DNA of 64,000 nt from Myxococcales bacterium (lineage in GTDB: Bacteria > Myxococcota_A > Polyangia > Polyangiales > JAFGIB01). Of the stretch, positions 55,716 through 64,000 are shown one piece after another. The stretch covers positions 1 through 64,000 of the forward strand of contig JAOUOP010000007.1 of assembly GCA_029880325.1 (NCBI GenBank), read 5' to 3'. The first letter of the stretch is position 1, and each line of letters begins with the position of its first letter. The notes below the pieces were generated by a model, which was not told the origin of the DNA, searched no databases, and saw nothing but the letters and a program-made list of their open reading frames with translations. Position numbers and translations under genes: made by a program.

Positions 55716-56423
55716 TCACGGGGGTGCGCGGCTGCAGCCGCCGCCAACCATTCCGGTGAGCGCGACCTGCACGATCACATCGCCCTGACGCAGCGACTCG
55801 ACGAAGTCGGGTGCGGCGCCTGCGACAATGCGTGTGAAGACGAACTCGGGCATGAAGCAGGCGCGGCCCCGCAGCAGGATCCCGACGCCACCACCCACGC
55901 CTGCGAAGCGGCCGTGCCAGGCCTGGCCGTAGCCGAACTCCCGTGCGGAGCGTTTTCCGATCAGCCCCGAGCCCACCACGACCAGGTCGACCCCCGAACC
56001 CAGCCGCTGGCCCGCCAATAGCAAGGCGCGACCGCTGAGCATGCGGTCGAAGTGGTCCGCGTCCTCGTCGAAGATGCTATCGGTGTCCGGGTCCTTGGAC
56101 GTGGCCGCCGCCAGCGCCAGCGAGAGGTCGAAATCGCCGTCGATGAGCTGCCCCTTGAGCTGGCCCTCGACGTGGGTGAAGTTGGTCTTGGCGGCCAGCT
56201 CGAGGCGCTCCACCACGCCGTAGCGCGCCGAGATTTCGGGAGCCAGCGCCACCTGCTCGCTGCGCCTGCTGGTCGCGAGGCCCACGCCGACTCCGAACTG
56301 CCCCTCGCCCGCCGGCAGGGCCTCGGGCATCTGGGCGATGCTCGTCGAGAAGCAGCCCGCGAGCATTGGAAGCGCCCACAAACCCATCGGCCGAGGGCCG
56401 CGTCGCCTCCGCTGCCGCTCCAT
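55716..56423 (-). CDS. Lipoprotein, possible small outer-membrane protein
   Basis: 235 aa. Basic N-terminus, hydrophobic run and lipobox (PMLAGC). The mature region is glycine-rich with alternating strands (GQFGVGVGLATSRRS, LELAAKTNFTHVEGQL, GRFAGVGGGVGILLRG), suggesting beta structure in the outer membrane. It could start at 56423 or 56387. It precedes serS by 76 bp on the same strand. No family recognised. Confidence 0.6.
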   Translation of the reverse strand: MERQRRRRGPRPMGLWALPMLAGCFSTSIAQMPEALPAGEGQFGVGVGLATSRRSEQVALAPEISARYGVVERLELAAKTNFTHVEGQLKGQLIDGDFDLSLALAAATSKDPDTDSIFDEDADHFDRMLSGRALLLAGQRLGSGVDLVVVGSGLIGKRSAREFGYGQAWHGRFAGVGGGVGILLRGRACFMPEFVFTRIVAGAAPDFVESLRQGDVIVQVALTGMVGGGCSRAPP

Positions 56424-56556
56424 GCGAGGGGCAGCTGCAAAAGACGTACCGCACGCAACCCGGGACCAGCCTGGAGTTTGCGCCGCGAGCGAGTCGCTCC
56501 GCCTGTCGCTCGCTCACCACACTGTCGTCTCGAATGCACAGTAATGCAGCTCCCGC

Positions 56557-56585
56557 TTGCCACCGCCGGACGGCTTTGCTACATG
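56557..56585 (+). promoter_or_regulatory. Candidate rpmB promoter
   Basis: TTGCCA (56557-56562), 17-bp spacer, TACATG (56580-56585), about 28 bp before the rpmB ATG. The -10 is imperfect. Confidence 0.4.
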
Positions 56586-56612
56586 GCCAGCCCGGTTTTA
56601 CGAGGCTGAGTC

Positions 56613-56804
56613 ATGGCATTTTCCTGCGATTTCTGCGGCAAGGCACGCCAACGCGCCCACAAGGTGAGCCATTCCAACATCAAGACCCGCAAGTGGCAGG
56701 AGCCCAACTTGCAGCCCGTGCGGGCCCTCAAGGACGGGCGCGTGCAGAAGATGCGCGCCTGCACCCGCTGCATTCGCTCGGGGCGCGTGGTCAAGGCGGC
56801 TTGA
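56613..56804 (+). CDS. rpmB: 50S ribosomal protein L28 (zinc-binding form)
   Basis: 63 aa. Starts FSCDFCGKARQRAHKVSHSN and ends with CTRCIRSG, giving two CxxC pairs, the zinc-containing (C+) form of L28. Short length and sequence are normal for the family. It overlaps the next gene by four bases. Confidence 0.95.
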   Translation: MAFSCDFCGKARQRAHKVSHSNIKTRKWQEPNLQPVRALKDGRVQKMRACTRCIRSGRVVKAA

Positions 56805-57847
56805 GCGCTGAAGGGCAGGGCCGTGGCGGGCGGCGACGCCGTGGGCCGCCGCAGCAACGCCCCCAGCGTCTGCAATATCCTGTGCCCCCGGGCTGTGACC
56901 CGGACTCGGTGGTCCTGAGCTACGCGGTTCCCCCGGAGTACGCCGGGCTGCGCCTCGATCGTTTCATCCAGCAGCGCATCCCGCGGCTGTCGCGCACCCG
57001 CGCCCAGCGCATCGTGCGCGCCTGTGCCCACCGCGCCGACGGCAGCCGCCGGCGCCCCAGCGAGATCGTGCGCGAGGGGGAGGTGGTGCTGCTGGTGCGC
57101 CAGCGCTTCGAAGAGCCCGAGGTGCCGCTGGAGTTCGGCGTGCTCTTCGACGACGGTGAGGTGCTGGCGGTGGACAAACCCCCGGGCCTGCCCATGCATC
57201 CGACGGCGACCTACCACAAGAACACGCTGACCTACCGCCTGCGCGAGCGCTACGGCGAGCACGGCGACTTCGTTCCGTCGATCGCCCACCGCCTCGATCG
57301 CGAGACCAGCGGGGTGGTGCTCTGCGGCCGCAGCCGCCAGGCCGAGCGTGGCTTGAAGATGGCCTTCGAGAGCCATCGCGTGCAGAAGACCTACCTGGCG
57401 ATCGTGCGCGGCGAGGTCGACGACGCGCTCACGCGCATCGAGCTGCCGATGGCGCCGGTGCGCGACGGGCTACACGTGTTGATGGAGATCGCCGAAGCCG
57501 ACGGGTTGCCGGCCCAGACCGAGCTGCGCGTGCGCGAGCGCCGCGCCGGCCACAGCCTGGTGGAGCTGTGGCCACGCACCGGCCGCCAGCACCAGCTGCG
57601 GGTGCACCTATCGGCCGTGGGCCACTCGATCGTGGGCGACAAGCTCTACGGTCCCGAACGCGAGGCGCCCTTCCTGGAACAGATCGAGACCGGCCTGACG
57701 CCGGAGTTGGTGGCCCGACTGGGCCATCCCCGACAGGCGCTGCACGCCCATGAAGTGCGCTTCGAGCATCCCATCGACGGCCGCTCCACCTCCGTGAGCG
57801 CCCCCTTGCCCGCGGACCTTGTGCAACTTTGGGCGGCCCTGGAATGA
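56801..57847 (+). CDS. RluA-family pseudouridine synthase
   Basis: 348 aa if it starts at the TTG (56801) that overlaps the rpmB stop, with AAGG in the rpmB end as ribosome site; GTG at 56882 or 56909 would remove a basic low-complexity leader. An S4-like N-terminal part (LRLDRFIQQRIPRLSRT) precedes the catalytic domain with HRLDRETSG (catalytic Asp, near 166) and GRQHQLRVHL. It isomerises specific uridines in rRNA or tRNA; the target is unknown. Coupling to L28 suggests a ribosomal substrate. Confidence 0.87.
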   Translation: MSAEGQGRGGRRRRGPPQQRPQRLQYPVPPGCDPDSVVLSYAVPPEYAGLRLDRFIQQRIPRLSRTRAQRIVRACAHRADGSRRRPSEIVREGEVVLLVRQRFEEPEVPLEFGVLFDDGEVLAVDKPPGLPMHPTATYHKNTLTYRLRERYGEHGDFVPSIAHRLDRETSGVVLCGRSRQAERGLKMAFESHRVQKTYLAIVRGEVDDALTRIELPMAPVRDGLHVLMEIAEADGLPAQTELRVRERRAGHSLVELWPRTGRQHQLRVHLSAVGHSIVGDKLYGPEREAPFLEQIETGLTPELVARLGHPRQALHAHEVRFEHPIDGRSTSVSAPLPADLVQLWAALE

Positions 57848-57893
57848 GCTCTTTGACGCCCCCGCCGGCCCATGGCATGAAGCTTCGTCATCC

Positions 57894-58502
57894 ATGACTC
57901 GCGGCGCTTTGCACCATGGCTGCCGCGCGGTTCGTTTCCCCTGGGCCGCGTTTCTGCTGATTTTACTGGCTCCGGCCGGGTTCGGCTGCGCAAGCGGCGA
58001 GGGCGCCGTGCGCACCGGCCCCCAGCTCGACCTGCGGCAGCGCCAGCTCTTCGACAACGGCGTCGATTTGATCGCCGATCCCACGGGTCTGCAGGGCGCC
58101 TGGCTCGACCAGTGGCAGGCCGAGCTCGATGAGCGCCTGGGCCATGCCGACAGCATCGTGGAGGTGGAGGTGAGCGCCGTGCGCACCGACACCGACCCCG
58201 GGCGCCACACCAGCTATCGGATCATGGTGCGGGTGCTCAGGGTGCTCAAGGGCGAACTCGAAGCCAGGGAGCTGAGCCTGGCCTCGCTGCAGTCCGACGC
58301 CGGTTTTCCCAGCGTGGAGCGCAACGGGTCGCAGCTGCTGCAGCGGCGCTTCGTCGCCTTTCTGCTGCGCGGGGTGGCCGACGATGGCGCCGGTCGCGAC
58401 CACTTCCATCTCTCGCCCCCCTCCCAGGCCACCCTCGACCGCATCGCTCAGGCTGAAGGCTCTCACATCGAAGCCACCACGATCGTCCGGGAGGCGCGCT
58501 GA
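57894..58502 (+). CDS. Lipoprotein, unknown function
   Basis: 202 aa. Signal peptide with lipobox (AGFGC). The mature part is a beta/alpha mixture with DSIVEVEVSAVRTDTD and YRIMVRVLRVLKGELEA (~95-135), like small OB- or NTF2-type folds, but no family is recognised. It lies between the RluA gene and the next lipoprotein gene, likely one unit. Confidence 0.65.
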   Translation: MTRGALHHGCRAVRFPWAAFLLILLAPAGFGCASGEGAVRTGPQLDLRQRQLFDNGVDLIADPTGLQGAWLDQWQAELDERLGHADSIVEVEVSAVRTDTDPGRHTSYRIMVRVLRVLKGELEARELSLASLQSDAGFPSVERNGSQLLQRRFVAFLLRGVADDGAGRDHFHLSPPSQATLDRIAQAEGSHIEATTIVREAR

Positions 58503-58539
58503 TACCGCTCTGCTCCCAGTGCACACAGAGGAAATGCCG

Positions 58540-59082
58540 ATGAACGCCGCACCTTTCACCCACCTCACCTCCGCGCTCGCCATCGCGGCCCTGGCCTGTT
58601 CGGGTCAGCAACAGGCCCCGGCCGAGCCCACCGAGCCGCCCGCCGCCGCCGCACCGAGCGCCGAACCGGAAGCAAAGGCGCCGGAGCCCGCGGCGGAAGC
58701 GGCCAAGCCGGCTGCCGAGGTCAGCGACAAGGCCGAGGATCCGAGCTTCGAGATGCAGCTGTCGCCGGTGGGCACCTACGCTGCCGGCAAGCTGGGGACT
58801 GCCCAGTTGTCGCTCAAGCCGCGCGGCGAGTACCACATCAATCAGGAATACCCGATCAGCATCGACCTCAAGGGCAGCGACGGAATGACCTTGCCCAAGC
58901 AGACGCTGGGCAAGGATGAAGCGGCCAGCTTCGGCGACAAGGAGGCCAAGTTCGATGTGCCCTTCAGTTGCGAAAAAGCCGGCGAGCATCGCATCGAGGC
59001 GCTGGTCAAGTTCGCCGTGTGCACGCCCGAGACTTGCGTGCCCGACGAGCGCACGCTCGCGTTGAACGTTGCCGTGGACTAG
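58540..59082 (+). CDS. Lipoprotein with DsbD-alpha-like C-terminal domain
   Basis: 180 aa. Lipobox LACSG, an Ala/Pro/Glu-rich disordered stretch (~25-70), then a beta-sandwich-like domain with CEKAGEHRIEALVKFAVC and TPETCVPDERTL. The cysteine pair spaced as in VCTPETC recalls the N-terminal domain of DsbD that accepts electrons in the periplasm. AGAGGAA six bases upstream supports the ATG at 58540. Its TAG stop is the start of the mobile element at 59079. Confidence 0.68.
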   Translation: MNAAPFTHLTSALAIAALACSGQQQAPAEPTEPPAAAAPSAEPEAKAPEPAAEAAKPAAEVSDKAEDPSFEMQLSPVGTYAAGKLGTAQLSLKPRGEYHINQEYPISIDLKGSDGMTLPKQTLGKDEAASFGDKEAKFDVPFSCEKAGEHRIEALVKFAVCTPETCVPDERTLALNVAVD

Positions 59083-59246
59083 ATGTGCTCGGCGGGAGTG
59101 CTGAGCCGATGATCGGGGTCGATACGATGCCAGATGCAAGGACGGCCTCCGCCGGAATACTCCGTGTATTTCAAGGGGACCGGACGCCGCAGCTGGCGCC
59201 GTAGCGGTCCCGAGAGCGGATCATGACTCCCGCCGAGCACATCTAG
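59079..59246. mobile_element. CTAG-bounded MITE-like element, second copy of 283-450
   Basis: Same 168 bp and orientation as the copy at 283-450, one base different. The perfect 21-bp terminal repeats start in the TAG stop of the upstream lipoprotein gene. It ends 72 bp before the PrkA start. Confidence 0.87.
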
Positions 59247-59318
59247 TCACCGTTCCGATCGCTTTATTTCGACACGGGAGCTAGGATCGTTCAGGCGCCA
59301 TTTGAGCGCGCCCGAACC

Positions 59319-61576
<2,258 letters not shown>

Positions 61577-61580
<4 letters not shown>

Positions 61581-63112
61581 TCCCCCTGCTGGGCCGGGAG
61601 CAGGTACGCAAGGTCGACCGGGACGCCGTGGAGCAGCTGGGGCTGCCGTCCATCGCGTTGATGGAAAACGCCGGTCGTGGTGCCTTTGAGTGCATCGCCC
61701 GGCGCTTTCTGGGACAGCTCGAACGCGTGGTGATCGTCGGCGGTCATGGCCAAAACGGCGGCGACGGCTGGGTGGTGGCGCGGCATCTGGCCCTGCTTGG
61801 GCATCGGCCGCTTTCACTTCTGGTCGGCGCCCCCGAGCGCGTCACCGGCGACGCGGCCATCAACTGGAACGTTCTCGAAGCCATGGGGGCCGAGCGCAGG
61901 GTGCTCACCGGAAGCGACGCCGCCGATGAACTGGAGGCCGAGCTGAAAGGCGCGAGCCTGATCGTCGATGCCCTCTTCGGCACCGGCCTCGATCGGCCCA
62001 TCGCCGGCCTGCCGGCCCTGGCGGTGGCAGCGATCAACGCCGCGGACGCGCCGGTGGTGGCCCTCGACTTGCCCAGCGGCGTGGATGCCGACAGCGGCGC
62101 GGTGCTGGGCGTGGCGGTGCGGGCGGCTGTGACGGTGACCTTCGCGGCCTACAAGCCCGGGCTCCTGCAGCATCCGGCGCGGGCGCTCGCCGGCGAGCTG
62201 CACTGCGCCTCCATCGGTGCACCGCTGGGCGCGGGCGCGAGCGGGGAGCCGGATTTCGGCTTGATCGAGGACGCTGACGTGGCCCGATGGCTACCGGCGC
62301 GGGCTGCTGACGCCCACAAGGGCGAGGCCGGGCGCGTGCTTTTGGTCGCCGGATCGCCCGGGCGTACGGGCGCGGCGCAGCTTGCGGGACTGGGCGCGCT
62401 GCGGGCGGGGGCCGGTCTGGTGACGCTGGCCGCCCGCGGTGCCGCCCGTGAAGCCCTGGACGCCAAGGTGACCGAGCTGATGACACTGGGGTTGCCCGCC
62501 GATGCGGCGGAGGCAGAGGCGGCGGTGCGGGAGCTGGCTGCCGGCGTCGACGCCGTGGTCATCGGGCCCGGCCTGGGCCTGGACGCAGGGGGGCGCGCCC
62601 TGGCGCGCAAGCTCTCGCTGTCGCTGGCGATCCCCATGGTGGTCGACGCCGACGCGCTCACCGCCCTCGATGGCGCTTTGGAGGCGCTGCAGAAAGCGCC
62701 GGCCGCGCGCGTGCTGACGCCCCATCCGGGCGAGGCGGGACGCCTGCTCGGCCGCAGCAGCGCCGAAGTGCAGGCCGACCGCTACGCTGCGGCCCGGACA
62801 TTGGCGGCGCGCTCGGGCCAGACCGCGGTGCTCAAGGGCGCCGGCAGCCTGGTGGCCACTGGCGGGCGGCTGTGGGTCTGTGGCGCCGGCAGCCCGGCGA
62901 TGGCGGTGGCCGGCACCGGCGACGTGCTGGCCGGTGCCCTGGGGGCCATGCTGGCGGTCGACGGGGGCGCCCTGACGCCGCACCGGGCCGCCGCCAGCGC
63001 CGTGCAACTGCACGCGCGGGCCGGCGAACTGGCCGCTGTCGACGACCGCGGCCTCTTGGCCTCCGAGCTGGCCGCGCGGCTGCCGCAGGCGCTGCGGCAA
63101 TGCCGAGCCTGA
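61577..63112 (+). CDS. nnr: Bifunctional NAD(P)H-hydrate epimerase/dehydratase
   Basis: 511 aa metabolite-repair enzyme that restores damaged NAD(P)HX. N-terminal epimerase (YjeF_N) with MENAGRGA, GGHGQNGGDGWVVAR and DLPSGVDAD; C-terminal ADP- or ATP-dependent dehydratase (carbohydrate-kinase fold) with VIGPGLG, LTPHPGEAG, LKGAGSLV and GTGDVLAG. The GTG start overlaps the PrkA stop, so both are co-translated. Confidence 0.93.
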
Positions 63113-63172
63113 CAGGCTGTCAGATGGTCGCGGGGGACGCGCGACAAAATGGCAGGCCCACTGGCACCGGAA

Positions 63173-63214
63173 CGCCAAAAAAACCTGTGATTTTGGTGTC
63201 TTGCAAAATTGGCG
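63173..63214. promoter_or_regulatory. AT-rich nested dyad before the sigma factor gene
   Basis: CGCCAA (63173-63178) pairs with TTGGCG (63209-63214), and inside them CCAAAA pairs with TTTTGG. It is AT-rich compared with its surroundings and lies 25-66 bases before the sigma gene, so it may combine promoter and operator or terminate nnr. Confidence 0.4.
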
Positions 63215-63238
63215 CGGGGGTTGCTTTCAATCTGAAGC

Positions 63239-63832
63239 ATGAGCGCCGCCCAATCCTCCACCGCAGCTGCCCCCGAGACCTTCGGCCACCTGGTGGCCCC
63301 CGAGCTGACCGGCCTACGCGGCCAGGCCCTGCGCCTCACGCGCTGTCCGGCCGCAGCCGACGACCTGGTGCAGGAGGCCCTGCTGCGCGCGTTTCGCCAC
63401 CGCGGTCGCTTCAGCGTGGCGCCGGGGGCCGACCCCCAGCGCAGCATGGGCGCCTGGTTGCGCCGCATTTTGCTCAACACCTTCTCGAGCGGCTACCGGC
63501 GCCAGCGCCGGGAACGCGAAGTGCTGGAGAGCGCCTGGCAGCAGGCGGCACTGGGGCCAGCCCACCAAGAACCCGCCGCGGCGGAGCCGGCGGAACTGAG
63601 CGAGCCATTGGCCCTGTCGGTGGCGGCGCTGCGCCCGGAATATCGCGCCGTGCTATGGGCGGTGGCGGTCGACGATCTGAGCTATCGCGAGACCGCCCAG
63701 GCCCTGCATTGCCCGGTGGGCACGGTGATGTCGCGGCTGCATCGGGCGCGCTCGAGCCTGCGTCGCAGCCTGGCGCGGGCCGGCGCAGCCGCGGGTGTCG
63801 CGGGGACGGCGGTAACCCTCGACGCCGCTTGA
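63239..63832 (+). CDS. ECF-type RNA polymerase sigma factor
   Basis: 197 aa. Region 2 with AADDLVQEALLRAFRHRGRF (~39-58) and SMGAWLRRILLN, and region 4 HTH SYRETAQALHCPVGTVMSR (~155-175). An Ala-rich tail ends the protein. No anti-sigma gene follows in the visible part; the next gene is rhodanese-like. Confidence 0.87.
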   Translation: MSAAQSSTAAAPETFGHLVAPELTGLRGQALRLTRCPAAADDLVQEALLRAFRHRGRFSVAPGADPQRSMGAWLRRILLNTFSSGYRRQRREREVLESAWQQAALGPAHQEPAAAEPAELSEPLALSVAALRPEYRAVLWAVAVDDLSYRETAQALHCPVGTVMSRLHRARSSLRRSLARAGAAAGVAGTAVTLDAA

Positions 63833-63889
63833 CGACCCATTTGCGGCCCCCCATATTGCCAGCCCCTTTCCGGACCAGGAGGTCGCCCG

Positions 63890-64000
63890 ATGGCGAAGAC
63901 CTACGCCGACTTGCTTCAGGACATCAAGCAACACGTTGTCACAGTGTCCCTCGAAGAGTGTAAGCGTCGGCTCGAGGCAGGCGAGGACTACGTCTTCGTC
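63890..64000 (+). CDS. Rhodanese-like protein, N-terminal fragment (cut by window end)
   Basis: The first 37 residues (AKTYADLLQDIKQHV, SLEECKRRLEAGEDYVFV) fit the N-terminus of rhodanese-like or sulfur-transfer proteins that lead into a DVREP motif beyond the window. AGGAGGT six bases upstream of the ATG. Partial at the right edge. Confidence 0.6.
   Translation, partial: MAKTYADLLQDIKQHVVTVSLEECKRRLEAGEDYVFV

Noticed and set aside
54278-55759. 439-aa plus-strand frame antisense to serS
   Set aside because: Fully complementary to serS, biased composition, no domain.

Overview
The window is one contiguous stretch of a GC-rich chromosome with dense coding on both strands, many ATGA/GTGA gene overlaps, and frequent GTG/TTG starts. 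The gene content (AgmX/PglI-type repeat protein, DUF4911 protein, many lipoproteins, FHA-GAF-cyclase, GAF histidine kinase, PrkA kinase, SMI1/KNR4 protein, DksA/TraR protein) fits a Gram-negative myxobacterium-like member of the Myxococcota; that placement is inference, since there is no rRNA to anchor it. No rRNA, tRNA or CRISPR was seen.

Layout. 1-450: three short CTAG-bounded inverted-repeat elements in tandem. 0.5-2.4 kb: PhoU and a Na+/Pi transporter as separate genes. 2.6-5.1 kb: DUF402 protein, two lipoproteins, an alpha/beta hydrolase ending in another CTAG element. 5.3-7.2 kb: a large AftA-like membrane glycosyltransferase. 7.3-14.0 kb (minus): an operon of a DUF4175-like membrane coiled-coil protein, a peptidase-MA/TPR protein, a beta-barrel-like protein and a metallophosphoesterase lipoprotein. 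14.3-26.4 kb: coiled-coil protein, groEL/groES, FHA-GAF-cyclase, DUF4911, a CpoB-like lipoprotein with a LysM protein, a GAF-GAF histidine kinase with an AgmX-like protein, and a DksA/TraR protein. 26.5-38.2 kb (minus): a Bat/MoxR module (DUF4175-like, MoxR, DUF58, two VWA membrane proteins), moeA, and a LysM lytic transglycosylase.

39.4-46.8 kb is the accessory part: a TTAG-bounded element, two LuxR-type HTH regulators, and a convergent minus-strand operon of an AvrD-family protein, a small P-loop ATPase/kinase, a secreted PQQ-type beta-propeller and an NAD(P)-dependent reductase. It looks lower in G+C than its flanks and reads like a compact biosynthesis-and-regulation locus for a small acyl-sugar or butenolide-type molecule. 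This is the best candidate for an undescribed system in the window.

46.8-64 kb: a second peptidase-MA/TPR lipoprotein, a CopZ-like Fe-S/Zn protein, the decayed remains of an alkaline-phosphatase-superfamily gene, a DHFR/RibD-like reductase, a globin, a carboxypeptidase-regulatory/PDZ fusion, serS, rpmB with a coupled RluA-type synthase, three lipoproteins, another copy of the CTAG element, PrkA kinase, the NAD(P)HX repair enzyme, an ECF sigma factor, and the start of a rhodanese-like gene cut by the window edge.

The recurring theme outside genes is a family of ~160-bp elements with long terminal inverted repeats bounded by YTAG. Two have landed on the TAG stop codon of a gene, three stand head-to-tail sharing CTAG, and two copies 59 kb apart differ at one base, so they are or were recently mobile.
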